Shown here piece after piece: positions 49,165 to 57,587 of a DNA stretch of 57,587 bases. The translations under genes and the position numbers were made by a program. Under the pieces are notes generated by a model. That model searched no databases. It saw only the letters and a list, made by a program, of their open reading frames with translations, and was not told the DNA's origin. The stretch's first letter is position 1. Each line of letters begins with the position of its first letter. The DNA is from Pseudomonadota bacterium (GTDB taxonomy: Bacteria; Bdellovibrionota_B; Oligoflexia; Oligoflexales; CAIYRB01): NCBI GenBank assembly GCA_026390435.1, contig JAPLFY010000102.1, forward strand, positions 1-57,587. Direction: 5' to 3'.

Positions 49165-50949
49165 TTACTGACTATAACCTATCAATAAGGTCTTCGCGAT
49201 CTGTCTAACCTCAGGGTTAGGATCGCTTTGGGCTGCTTTGCGAAGTATATCCGTGGCTCTGGGGTAGTTACTTCTACTTGTCCATAGGTTTCGCAGGAGC
49301 TGGCCACGCACCAATGCCGAGGATTCTGTTTCATACATTCGTGCCTGTGCGGCAAGAACATCACTGCCACGTTTGATGTAACCTAACGCTCGTGCTGCCT
49401 CATACCGAACGCTCTCGTTCTGCTCTTTGGTCATTGTCTCAATAACCGTCATGATTTTTTTGTCGTCAGACACAAATCGGGCAACTCGCAAAGCGGCGCT
49501 TCGCACCGATGGTTCACTGTTGGAAAACCAAGTTTCTGAGGCGGACAATGCTTCGTCCGATCCAGAGTTACCTAGACCAGCGAGTGCGGCGGTTTGACGC
49601 TGAGACGATTTGGCCGTCCTAAGTTCTGTAGCAAGCATTTCAAGTACCTGCTTTGCTCTGGAGGGTTCGCTTGCCGAGATGCGGCTGGCTAAGGTACCAA
49701 GCGCAATTAATACATCGTCGCGAGATCTCATGCTTTCGAGCTTGGTTTGAGATGCCTGGTTAGGATGGGGCACCATTGCTAGTAACTGAATTAGCGATGC
49801 TTGTTTTCGGTCGTTTGCGTTGCATCCGGTAATAGCTTCGACGAGAGCTGCCTGAGCTTGGTCATGGCCGACTTGAGAAAGTGCTCCTGCTATGTATGAG
49901 AATTCGGCAGAGTCAGCATCTACCGATTGCAGAGTCTCGCCCAGAGTCGAGGATCGCTCCGGGTAAAGAGAAATATATGCGTACAGTTTAAGAACAGCAT
50001 CGCGCTTCTTGATGGATGGCGCATCTCGTCCTAGGCGGTTCAGGTCAGCTAGGCTCTCGCGGAGGGTATGCTCGTTGTCATTTCCGAGCGTATGTTCGAG
50101 TTGCCGGCGTTCGGCACGTAGTTGTGCTTGGTCACCACTAATCGTATCCGGATTGATAAAATCCAGATCGTTAACTGAAGGCGGTGTCGACGCATTGAGC
50201 ACATCAGCGTTGTTTTTGGTGGTTTTTTCGAGGACTATTTTGGTGCGCCAGGTAGCTGTCAACTGAGAGTTTAAAGCTAGGTGAAATAACTGATTGGCAT
50301 GCAGCGATTTTAGACTTCCTGTCGAAGAGGTGAGTTCAATACTGACACCGCCATCAACTCTTAACATGTTTGTAGGCACTATGAGTTTTTCAAGGAAAAC
50401 GGATTCTGAATCATCTCGCACGACCAGGTAGTGTGCTTGATAGTCGCCGTTTGTATCCTGCTCCTGCGTCTTCCAATCAGCAATATTATTGTGATCGACT
50501 ACCACTTGGATTCGAGCTAATAGCTCACGAATCAGTGCCTGGGATGTGTCGCCTACATGTTTTGAAAACCAAATCCGATTAATTCTTCCATCGCTATCTT
50601 GGCTAATTTCGAATGGTTGCTGAACATCATGTGACAAGAGGCTAGCAAGATCTCGCCCATTGAGAAGGTATCGCAGAACTGTGGGCTTAAGACTAAGGCG
50701 GACGCGGCCTATCGAGCTTCCTTCAGCCTTGATAATACCTTGAACGTCTACTGAGGTGTGCTGACTACCGCCGACTAGGTTGGCATCACCCTCTTGGCTG
50801 TATTTCAGTTCGTAGTATTGACCCGGCTGAAACCTTGGGCCCGCATCTGGTGGCAGGGCCATCAACACTTTGTGTTTTTTTGACAAAGTGACAAACGCTA
50901 CGTTCGCTAGAACAAAGATACATAAGAAAAATGAAAGATATTTACGCAT
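49165..50949 (-). CDS. Exported beta-rich and HEAT-repeat protein, vitellogenin-N-like layout
   Basis: 594 residues. N-terminal signal or anchor (YLSFFLCIFVLANVAFVTL). Residues about 40-240 are beta-rich (RFQPGQYYELKYSQEGD, IGRVRLSLKPTVLRYL). From about 300 the protein is helical, and about 400-590 form clear HEAT repeats (PSVRSAALRVARFVSDD, ESVRYEAARALGYIK, ALVRGQLLRNLW). A beta barrel followed by a helical solenoid is the layout of the vitellogenin/MTP lipid-transfer module, and the opening FQPGQYYELKY recalls it. The likeness is tentative. It overlaps the preceding gene by 8 bases. Confidence 0.65.
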   Translation of the reverse strand: MRKYLSFFLCIFVLANVAFVTLSKKHKVLMALPPDAGPRFQPGQYYELKYSQEGDANLVGGSQHTSVDVQGIIKAEGSSIGRVRLSLKPTVLRYLLNGRDLASLLSHDVQQPFEISQDSDGRINRIWFSKHVGDTSQALIRELLARIQVVVDHNNIADWKTQEQDTNGDYQAHYLVVRDDSESVFLEKLIVPTNMLRVDGGVSIELTSSTGSLKSLHANQLFHLALNSQLTATWRTKIVLEKTTKNNADVLNASTPPSVNDLDFINPDTISGDQAQLRAERRQLEHTLGNDNEHTLRESLADLNRLGRDAPSIKKRDAVLKLYAYISLYPERSSTLGETLQSVDADSAEFSYIAGALSQVGHDQAQAALVEAITGCNANDRKQASLIQLLAMVPHPNQASQTKLESMRSRDDVLIALGTLASRISASEPSRAKQVLEMLATELRTAKSSQRQTAALAGLGNSGSDEALSASETWFSNSEPSVRSAALRVARFVSDDKKIMTVIETMTKEQNESVRYEAARALGYIKRGSDVLAAQARMYETESSALVRGQLLRNLWTSRSNYPRATDILRKAAQSDPNPEVRQIAKTLLIGYSQ

Positions 50950-52516
50950 CTAGTCCCTCCAGCCATGCCTTTAAATCACGGCGTAATGCTTCGGCTGTGC
51001 CGATGATTTCATTGCCTGTTCTCGTAACCGTATCACCCTCTTGCTCTATCCCTTTCATTGTTTCTCTAAATATCTCAGTGAGTGCATTGTCCAAATTGAC
51101 CTCCTGATAATCGATCTCCGTTGGGGCGCCAGTGAGGCTATAGCCTTTGTTGTCGACGACCTTACCGAAATTGAATAGTGTCTTCTCGCCACCAGTGTCT
51201 AGACCCGCCCACTTAAAGAGTTCCCAGTTCCATTGCTTTTCATCAAACGCAGGTGTTCCAAGTGTTGGAACGAAGGCTCGGACGTAGGCATAAAGTTCGC
51301 CGGCTAGAACCACCAATTTGTTGGTACCTTTTACAGATGTCTCGATACGCGGTGCTCCGCTGGCATCAACTTCAAGGCCCATTGTACCCTCGATCTTCAG
51401 AACGTCTCGCAGGAGGATAAGTTCGCCCCCAACTCCAGCAGAAGCAATTTCGATGTCAGCGCCGACTTGCGCATATCCGCTGACATCACTATAAGCCACA
51501 GCAGAAACACCGCCTGATTTGTCACTAACACCGATGGCCCAATCGTATCCAATTTGACCAGCGGCACCGACCTCGCCGGACATGGGCACCGGTCCTACAT
51601 TAAACCGAAATTTTTGTCCGCGACGTATAGACATAGGCGGTGGTGATGATTCTTTTTTAGAAGCTATCTTGATGCCCCTGTCCTTCCAAGTCTTTCGAAA
51701 CACCTCGCTACCAATAAATTCAAGCGAAACCTCGGCCGTTGCATCGGTATCTAGTGCAGCGTCTCCTTTCACAACCCCGTCGATGAGAGGGATACCATGA
51801 GATAGAACGCTTACACTTGCGTGGCCATCGACGAGACCACTGATATGCTTCAGACTCGCTAGTACTTGTAGTGAAGCGCTACCACTAGCCGCGAATTTTT
51901 CCGGTTCCCCCTGTGAAAGGGTCCATTGTTTATTTGTGACCGTCCGCAGATCCTCTGTAGCTTCTGTAACTACTCTAGCTGGGGGTTCCGGGGCGGATAT
52001 TTTTGGTAGATCGTCACCACGATTGATGATGTCGAGATATAAAGCTTTCAGTTTGTCGCGAATACCCGATTTTCCTGCGCTGGAAAGTTTTTCATAAAGT
52101 AAGTCAGGGTCCTCAAGGTAATCCATGATTGCTGGGTCAGGTTCTTTATGGTCTTTTTTAACGACTTGTTTTTGTTCGTTGAGAAGGTTGATGTTGTTTA
52201 AAACCCTAGCAATAGTTCCAGGGTCTGCCTTCCCCTTTAGCGAGTAACCTCTCTCGTTTAGATAGGCTTGGTATGCATTTAGATTTGAGTAATAATCTTT
52301 AGCCTTCATTTTCTTTCCGCTAGGCACCGTGATTTCAGTATCGTCCGAGACCGCAACACCCGTTAGTGGGTCAACCTGAGGGAAAGGTTCGGACAAGGGC
52401 TGCCTGCGAATATCATCGACTATGTTGGGGTCGATGGTAGAGGATTCCTCCGCTTTTGCCGAATGAATCACCATCAAATTAAAAATAAATGCTGATATTA
52501 AAAATTTTGATTTCAA
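50942..52516 (-). CDS. Secreted protein of unknown function
   Basis: 524 residues. Signal peptide FLISAFIFNLMVIHSAKA. Residues 30-190 are mixed and helical (DYYSNLNAYQAYLNERGYSL). From about 200 to 450 a Gly/Ala/Val-rich beta region (GEVGAAGQIGYDWAIGVSDK, then GYAQVGADIEIASAGVGGEL) suggests a large beta-sheet or barrel. The final 70 residues are helical. No family recognised. Both ends overlap neighbouring genes, so translation is coupled through the operon. Confidence 0.7.
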   Translation of the reverse strand: MKSKFLISAFIFNLMVIHSAKAEESSTIDPNIVDDIRRQPLSEPFPQVDPLTGVAVSDDTEITVPSGKKMKAKDYYSNLNAYQAYLNERGYSLKGKADPGTIARVLNNINLLNEQKQVVKKDHKEPDPAIMDYLEDPDLLYEKLSSAGKSGIRDKLKALYLDIINRGDDLPKISAPEPPARVVTEATEDLRTVTNKQWTLSQGEPEKFAASGSASLQVLASLKHISGLVDGHASVSVLSHGIPLIDGVVKGDAALDTDATAEVSLEFIGSEVFRKTWKDRGIKIASKKESSPPPMSIRRGQKFRFNVGPVPMSGEVGAAGQIGYDWAIGVSDKSGGVSAVAYSDVSGYAQVGADIEIASAGVGGELILLRDVLKIEGTMGLEVDASGAPRIETSVKGTNKLVVLAGELYAYVRAFVPTLGTPAFDEKQWNWELFKWAGLDTGGEKTLFNFGKVVDNKGYSLTGAPTEIDYQEVNLDNALTEIFRETMKGIEQEGDTVTRTGNEIIGTAEALRRDLKAWLEGLDA

Positions 52517-53655
52517 AACTCGTCCCCCTTGGTATCGACTTCCAGTACATCCCAGGCGAGTTCAAGATTTCGAAGCTGTTGGTCTGGCATAGCCTCGACT
52601 TTCTCAGTTGTTACTTGAGAGAGCCAGGGTAGCATTTTGCAATTGAAAGCCTGAGGGGTGCTGGAAGAACAGGTAATCGAGGCATTCTTAAGTCTTCTCT
52701 GGTGAGCGCCTGCGACAAGGCGAGGAATGCTGATGTTATTAGAATGAAGATATTCGCCTTTTCCAGAGGCTTCGTCGCATGTTGCACGAATTCTTCGGAC
52801 TGCGTCTTCTTTGTATGATGAGTCGATCGGTAATGCGGCGACGTTTATTTCGCTTTCAGAGCATTGTTTTTTAAGTTCTACTAGTTCCAGGTCTAGGCGA
52901 AAAATACGGCCAGCAAGGAAATATTTCATTGTAGAGAGGTATTTCTCGCGAAGACGGGTTTCGATTGGGGCCACGACGCGCTCTGCAGCAAACATTGCCT
53001 CTACAGCAGCAATTGACTTTTCAAGATTGTCAGATCTATTACTAAGTAAGTTTGCCTTGAGGCGTTGCACTAGCGCATGATGGATGCGAGGACTCGTGGT
53101 CTCCAGACGATTATTCATGGTCTGACCTTCGTCATAAATGCGCTTTAGCGTGGCATCTAGTCTGTCTATACTGGTCTCTAGCGCACTATACTGAGCTTCA
53201 AATCCTATAATCGCGTATGATACCCGAGGGGCACTAGCGAGTTGGCGCCGTCCGGATTCAATTAAGCGACTCATGCGGCTTCTTAGATTCGAGATTTTGG
53301 CAATACGTTCGGTCTGATTGATGAGATTGATGGCGACTTTGTTTTGAACCTCACTTGGAGAAAGTCGCGTGCTCGCATCAATGAATTGATAAATCGTCTT
53401 CCATTCTTGGGACCAAGCAAGGGTTTCTTCGTTAATGGTTTGGGATAATTGAGTTATCCCTCCTTCGCCCAATAGGATCTGATCCCTTACTTTCCCGTAT
53501 GTTGCATTTAACTCTTTTACGCGTCGCAATGCATCCGCCTGCCTCTCGTATGTCAGAGATGACGCCCCGGAGTCCCGTAATGATGAATGTCGGGATTTGC
53601 GTGCACAACCAAGCCCGATTACCGAAAGAATTAGAATCATTGCTGCGATTCGCAT
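52513..53655 (-). CDS. Lipoprotein with long helical body
   Basis: 380 residues. Lipobox VIGLGC (Cys17). Residues about 30-290 are helical, with repeating Leu/Ile/Arg heptads (RIAKISNLRSRMSRLIESG, LETSIDRLDATLKRIYDEG), suggesting a coiled-coil rod. A C-terminal part has Cys in ITCSSSTPQAFNCKML. GGAGC lies before the ATG. 3 bases separate it from the upstream gene's stop, and its own stop overlaps the next start. No family recognised. Confidence 0.72.
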   Translation of the reverse strand: MRIAAMILILSVIGLGCARKSRHSSLRDSGASSLTYERQADALRRVKELNATYGKVRDQILLGEGGITQLSQTINEETLAWSQEWKTIYQFIDASTRLSPSEVQNKVAINLINQTERIAKISNLRSRMSRLIESGRRQLASAPRVSYAIIGFEAQYSALETSIDRLDATLKRIYDEGQTMNNRLETTSPRIHHALVQRLKANLLSNRSDNLEKSIAAVEAMFAAERVVAPIETRLREKYLSTMKYFLAGRIFRLDLELVELKKQCSESEINVAALPIDSSYKEDAVRRIRATCDEASGKGEYLHSNNISIPRLVAGAHQRRLKNASITCSSSTPQAFNCKMLPWLSQVTTEKVEAMPDQQLRNLELAWDVLEVDTKGDEF

Positions 53656-53658
53656 AAA

Positions 53659-54501
53659 TCAAAGCTCCAAGGCTCGCGCTGCATCAGTTATGGAATCTAC
53701 GAAAGACGTTTTGATCGATGCGTTCCAGTTGCGCATTGTATTCTGGAGATTTTGTGCTTTTGGTAGAATCTCACGGAGCGTGTCCTGGGCCGTGTCATAT
53801 GGGCCAAAGACGGAGATACTGGGTGCGCCATTCAGAATATCTTCCAATGACTTGATATAAGTCTTTATAACCTCGTCGGTGTCTGCCAGTGGGCGAAGAG
53901 CCGCGACGATCTGGTTTAATATGGCGCTTTGCTGTCCTGGATTGGAGATGTTTTTTTCGTACCAGTCCTTCACCTGGGGCTTGTATCCATAGATTTTGCT
54001 GTTGCTTTTAAGGATCGATGTGTATGTGTCGGCAGTCTCGGACCAGGCGCCGACCTGTTGGAGTGACGGCGTAATTTTATAGCTCACGGCCAATTCGCAG
54101 CCATGTCCATAGTCGAAGAACCACGAATTGGTGAGCGGTGGATCGGTGTCAACAAGCGTTAAGCCACCATCGCCATCTACTATTACTTTTTCACTGACTT
54201 TGCCAAAAATTAGGCGACGATGATTGTTGCCAAGGCGGATTTCTATTGGCGAATCAAATGTCTGGCCTCCTGTTAAGCAGGGAAAGTCATAGGTAATTTC
54301 CCAGGTGGCAGAGATACCGGTTGGTGGCGCCAAGACATTTTTTGTGATTTTGCAGAAAGTGAGTCCGGAGTTGCATTCAAAAAGCCCAGATATTGAAGCT
54401 TTAATATCGTCTGGAATCGATTTAACGTTTGATGTTTGCACCTGATTTTTTTGAATCGGTATGCAACTGCTTAGGGAAAGTAATAACGTAATGTATTTCA
54501 C
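53659..54501 (-). CDS. Lipoprotein carrying the shared Cys domain
   Basis: 280 residues from GTG 54501 (GGAG 8 bases upstream); the frame extends to 54573, which would lose the signal peptide. VKYITLLLSLSSC gives lipobox Cys13. Residues about 35-165 repeat the layout of the lipoprotein at 48494: LFECNSGLTFC, ITYDFPCLTGGQTF, LIFGKVSEKV, LTLVDTDPPLTNSWFFDYGH, then C. The last 120 residues are helical (LNQIVAALRPLADTDEVI). Second gene of the operon; no recognised function. Confidence 0.72.
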   Translation of the reverse strand: MKYITLLLSLSSCIPIQKNQVQTSNVKSIPDDIKASISGLFECNSGLTFCKITKNVLAPPTGISATWEITYDFPCLTGGQTFDSPIEIRLGNNHRRLIFGKVSEKVIVDGDGGLTLVDTDPPLTNSWFFDYGHGCELAVSYKITPSLQQVGAWSETADTYTSILKSNSKIYGYKPQVKDWYEKNISNPGQQSAILNQIVAALRPLADTDEVIKTYIKSLEDILNGAPSISVFGPYDTAQDTLREILPKAQNLQNTMRNWNASIKTSFVDSITDAARALEL

Positions 54502-54514
54502 GGTGAAACTCCAA

Positions 54515-55135
54515 CTAAGGATTTTCTGTTTGCCAGACTGCATCCACAACTGTGTTGTAGACAGAAATTTCAACTAGATGATCAGCTTTAATATCGTGCA
54601 CCCGGACCTCAAACTGCTCTAGATTGCCCTCGAAATTTGCTGTGCCGATGTCAATATCTTGGGCAGGGGTCCAAGATTCTAAAGCTATTTCCCGACTCGC
54701 GGCGATAGTCGGCGAAGCTGGATCTTGACCAGGCTTCCGATACACTAAGTCGACGACGAAAGATCCCTTTGAGGCGCGGTACTCTGAATTGAGGATAGAA
54801 ATCGTTTCGACAGGTGAAAACCAGGGTTGGAAGAAATCTGCCTTGATCTTTGCGGTTGCCCGAAAAAATCCATTAATTGCCTGAATGGGTTCCCCAGGCC
54901 CGCTCACGAAATTGCCACCTTGTGAGCCTCCTTGATAATGTCGTCGGTCTGCTAGATTTGAGCCAAAATCACCACGGAGTACTAGTGCAGGCCTCACATC
55001 ATTTACTTGAGAACGAAATTGAAATGCCTGCTTGTACCTACTAACCTCTCGAAGGTGGGAACCATGATTGGTAAATGGGCGGCACGCAGAGACTAAGAGT
55101 GAGATAAACAAGGCAAAGTAAATCTTTGCAGGCAT
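54515..55135 (-). CDS. Lipoprotein, first gene of the export operon
   Basis: 206 residues, GGAGG 6 bases before the ATG. Lipobox LVSAC (Cys18). The mature part is beta-rich (SFVVDLVYRKPGQD, FEVRVHDIKADHLVEISVYN) and may be a single C2- or jelly-roll-like domain. It contains a Gly/Ser/Gln-rich stretch (HYQGGSQGGNFVSGPGE). No family recognised. It leads a run of genes to about 48.5 kb spaced by -8 to +131 bases. Confidence 0.72.
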   Translation of the reverse strand: MPAKIYFALFISLLVSACRPFTNHGSHLREVSRYKQAFQFRSQVNDVRPALVLRGDFGSNLADRRHYQGGSQGGNFVSGPGEPIQAINGFFRATAKIKADFFQPWFSPVETISILNSEYRASKGSFVVDLVYRKPGQDPASPTIAASREIALESWTPAQDIDIGTANFEGNLEQFEVRVHDIKADHLVEISVYNTVVDAVWQTENP

Positions 55136-55331
55136 CTGGAACCTCCGGATGACGATGGATTTTGTTCTTCAGTTACATCTGAAGCAAAATACATACCAGA
55201 TGGATGCCCCTAATTTTTTTACAAAATTTCGCCAGAGATTGATGAAGTGTACGTAATATCTATACGAAGGTGTATGAATCGCAGTCACTTTGGAAAAATA
55301 AATTCTCCTGAATTAGGCCACAGCGATGTGC

Positions 55332-57542
55332 TCACATCTCATGATCTTTAATAAACCCCAAGCTTCCACCAGAGTGAATCCGCTTATACCTAGTCTCAAC
55401 CTCTAAACTCTCAATCAGTTGATCCACGCTTACGCTTCCCGCAGGTAGAAACGCGTGCTTCTGGAACACCACCTTGAAGTCGCCGGGAGCCAACTGCCCG
55501 ATACTAGCGAGGCGTCTTTGTTGGTCAGAGTTAAGCTCCACTGCTTCGTTCGCCTTAAATAGCTGGCCAAATACACGTCTGAAAAGTATTAGCTTGCCAT
55601 CCGCCTTGAGCCAGTCAAAGCGCACTTTAAGATTGAAGCGTCTGATGGCAGCCTCATCAAACATGTCCATATGGTTGCTGGCACAAACCAAAATGCCGCG
55701 GAAGTTTTCCATCTGGCATAAAAACTCATTTACTTGACTCACCTGCCAGGATTGTCCAGCTTGTGTGCGTGGCCAGAGAAACGTGTCGGCCTCGTCAATA
55801 AAGAGTACCGCCTGGTCTCGCTCGGCCTCGTCGAAGGCAGCCGCGATATTCTTTTCTGTCTCCCCTACCCACTTGCTCTGAAGCTCTGAGGCAGTGCGGA
55901 CTATAAGGTCAAGGCCAAGTGTCCTACTGAGCAGCTTTGCGAACTCCGTTTTGCCAGTTCCAGGAGGACCGCTCAGTAGTAGATTCATGTTGCGGACTGG
56001 CATAGTAGAGCCGTCTTTTTCTAATCGCTCGCTGAATAGCCGTAGCGTCTCTACGATGGATGCCAAGTCATGGTCTGCAGATAGGCCTTCGATGCTGATT
56101 TGACCATTGGGCTGCTGCCGATTGGCAGACTGATTGTAATTAGACCCATAAATCCGGTGCGCATGGCTTGACAGGCATTGCTCTAACGCTTTCCGCTGGC
56201 CATCTGGGCCCAGGCCCATATGGGCCACCTGCCGGACGGTGTCGGCGATTTGTGCTGGCTGCAGGCGGTACTGTGAACTCAGTGTGGTGATGTCTTCGGT
56301 ATTCAAGTTAGAGGCAACCTCTGGCACATCTAACAAAATCGAATTCCAGATCTCGCGGCGCTCACGGTTAGTGTAATCTTTAAACTCTAAACTGTAGCTA
56401 AAGCGGCGCATCGTCGAGCTTTCAATGCCGCTTATGCTGTTAGTGATCCAAATGATCTTGGCCTTACTTTGCTCAATAGTTTTATTGAGCCAACCCTTGT
56501 CAGTCTTTTCGCCGTGAAATATCCAGGAGTGCCTGGTACCCAGGATCTGGTCTGCCTCATCAACCACGATCAGCATGGGTTTCGTGCCTATCTCGGCGAG
56601 CTTCATGGCACACAACAGATTGGTAACTCTGGTAGACTGTTTTCCGTCTTCCGGGCTGCGAATACTGATGGCGTTAATGCCAAGCTCGGCGCTCAGCGCC
56701 AATGCCAACGTGGTTTTCCCTGTGCCTGGTGCTCCGTGCAGGAGAATATTGGCACCCATAGGCATCTTCAGCATGGTCAGCATCAGGTGCCAGTCGTGTT
56801 CAGTAACGTTAACAGGACGCTTGATGGCTTGATGAGTGGGCAGGGGTTCAAAAAGAGCCTCAGAAAAATCTGGTGATTTGGCGCTGCCCCCTAGAAACCT
56901 GTGTAGTTCGTGGTGCATTTCGATATGATCGTTCTGATCGTCTTTGCTTAGCATCCCTGTTTTAAATAGGGGATTGTCGTCTCTTAGGAGAAATTGGGCG
57001 TCTGCCTCACTGATATCCAGGAATGCTGCGAGATACATGCGGAAGTTTTTGTACTTCCAGATGGTCATGTCATTGAAGGAATCGTTGAAGATCCCGTGCC
57101 TCTGAATATAAAAGTAAACTAGCTTAGTGAGTTCAGCTTCATGGGCAGTGAGTCCCATGCTTGTAGCCATGTTCGCGTGTCTGGCTTCGAACGAAGAGGC
57201 GTTGTGGTGATCACTAACTGCGCTGATAGCTGCATTCAAAAACTTCAGGATGATCTGGGCAACTTCCCTGTGGTTACCACAAATAAAGCGACTTGTGCAG
57301 GACATCAGACGAGCGCCATTTAAAACAAAATCCGAAATATCCTCTGAGATTTTTTCATTAATTTTTGGCAAATTCAGTAGAGATTCTAACAGCTGCGAAT
57401 TCCGCTCACTGTCAAGGAGCAAGCGTACTGAGGTAAGTACATCGCTTAGGTCGATATTTGCCCTAAGGACCGAGGGTTTGTTTTTTAAAAGGTTGGAGAC
57501 AAAGCGAATAGACTCGGCTTCATAAAAGTCAATTTTCACCAT
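55332..57542 (-). CDS. Tandem AAA+ ATPase
   Basis: 736 residues. The N-terminal helical domain (1-about 240) is not recognised. First AAA+: HGAPGTGKTTLALAL (Walker A 270-277), LIVVDEADQILG (Walker B about 324-331), IWITNS (sensor 1). Second AAA+ from about 515: LSGPPGTGKTEFAKLL (Walker A), VLFIDEADTFLWPR (Walker B), LVCASNHMDMFDEAAIRRF (sensor 1, Arg finger). Both sites are complete. The pore-like loop is not an obvious aromatic-hydrophobic pair, so it may be a remodelling ATPase rather than an unfoldase. Separated by 196 bases from the export operon. Confidence 0.88.
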   Translation of the reverse strand: MVKIDFYEAESIRFVSNLLKNKPSVLRANIDLSDVLTSVRLLLDSERNSQLLESLLNLPKINEKISEDISDFVLNGARLMSCTSRFICGNHREVAQIILKFLNAAISAVSDHHNASSFEARHANMATSMGLTAHEAELTKLVYFYIQRHGIFNDSFNDMTIWKYKNFRMYLAAFLDISEADAQFLLRDDNPLFKTGMLSKDDQNDHIEMHHELHRFLGGSAKSPDFSEALFEPLPTHQAIKRPVNVTEHDWHLMLTMLKMPMGANILLHGAPGTGKTTLALALSAELGINAISIRSPEDGKQSTRVTNLLCAMKLAEIGTKPMLIVVDEADQILGTRHSWIFHGEKTDKGWLNKTIEQSKAKIIWITNSISGIESSTMRRFSYSLEFKDYTNRERREIWNSILLDVPEVASNLNTEDITTLSSQYRLQPAQIADTVRQVAHMGLGPDGQRKALEQCLSSHAHRIYGSNYNQSANRQQPNGQISIEGLSADHDLASIVETLRLFSERLEKDGSTMPVRNMNLLLSGPPGTGKTEFAKLLSRTLGLDLIVRTASELQSKWVGETEKNIAAAFDEAERDQAVLFIDEADTFLWPRTQAGQSWQVSQVNEFLCQMENFRGILVCASNHMDMFDEAAIRRFNLKVRFDWLKADGKLILFRRVFGQLFKANEAVELNSDQQRRLASIGQLAPGDFKVVFQKHAFLPAGSVSVDQLIESLEVETRYKRIHSGGSLGFIKDHEM

Positions 57543-57587
57543 ATGATTGCCCCATGTTTGAGTTTGTATTGTTGTGACGTGCTTAAT

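Overview
The window (about 57.6 kb, mixed G+C, densely coded) looks like a chromosome segment of a Gram-negative bacterium. Secreted lipoproteins with a lipobox, a class 2 (quinone-linked) dihydroorotate dehydrogenase, YceI, PrkA with a PIN-PhoH ATPase, and tmRNA are all present. The mix of many lipoproteins, SpoIIE-type phosphatase, PrkA and WYL regulators would fit the Bdellovibrionota/Oligoflexia or another former deltaproteobacterial lineage. That placement is inference. No rRNA, tRNA or CRISPR array was seen.

Layout. 1-2.3 kb: a broken thioesterase remnant, a type IV AbiE toxin-antitoxin pair and ssrA (tmRNA) on the minus strand, an arrangement typical of islands at the ssrA 3' end. 2.4-21.9 kb: mostly core-like genes. 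These are a lipoprotein, an odd siroheme-reductase-like protein with a huge acidic tail, a degenerate IrrE-like regulator, infC with a TTG start, yceI, PIN-PhoH divergent from prkA, an HD hydrolase overlapping pyrD, a coiled-coil protein, a VWA lipoprotein, a tiny zinc-ribbon protein, a SpoIIE-type phosphatase and an Rpn-family nuclease. 22.2-27.6 kb: a tightly coupled five-gene cluster. It holds a hotdog thioesterase, an alpha/beta hydrolase, a ferritin-like diiron protein and a CAT/condensation-fold acyltransferase, followed by a hybrid histidine kinase. It reads like a small-molecule synthesis and sensing cassette.

27.7-36.7 kb: accessory DNA. It holds a minimal nucleotidyltransferase-type ligase, two Cys-containing small proteins, an AEP primase-like protein, a NERD-UvrD helicase, a tyrosine recombinase and a string of small exported proteins ending in a metzincin-type protease. 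36.9-48.2 kb: an RNA-repair island. On the plus strand an uncharacterised gene is coupled to hen1 and pnkp. Convergent to it is a minus-strand operon of WYL regulator, RtcB RNA ligase, release factor PrfH and a metallophosphoesterase. It is flanked by a cyclic-phosphate-receiver-like protein, a truncated nucleotidyltransferase, a winged-helix protein behind a three-site operator array with 21-bp spacing, and a second WYL regulator. Two separately described RNA repair systems, Pnkp/Hen1 (end healing, 2'-O-methylation and sealing) and RtcB/PrfH (rescue and repair of damaged ribosomes), thus sit side by side.

48.5-57.5 kb: a minus-strand run of six exported proteins, four of them lipoproteins. 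Two share a previously unnamed Cys-containing domain, and one has a large beta-rich N-terminus with HEAT repeats that loosely recalls lipid-transfer proteins. Upstream of it is a tandem AAA+ ATPase. Starts were reassigned where a ribosome binding site favoured an internal codon; GTG and TTG starts appear common here.
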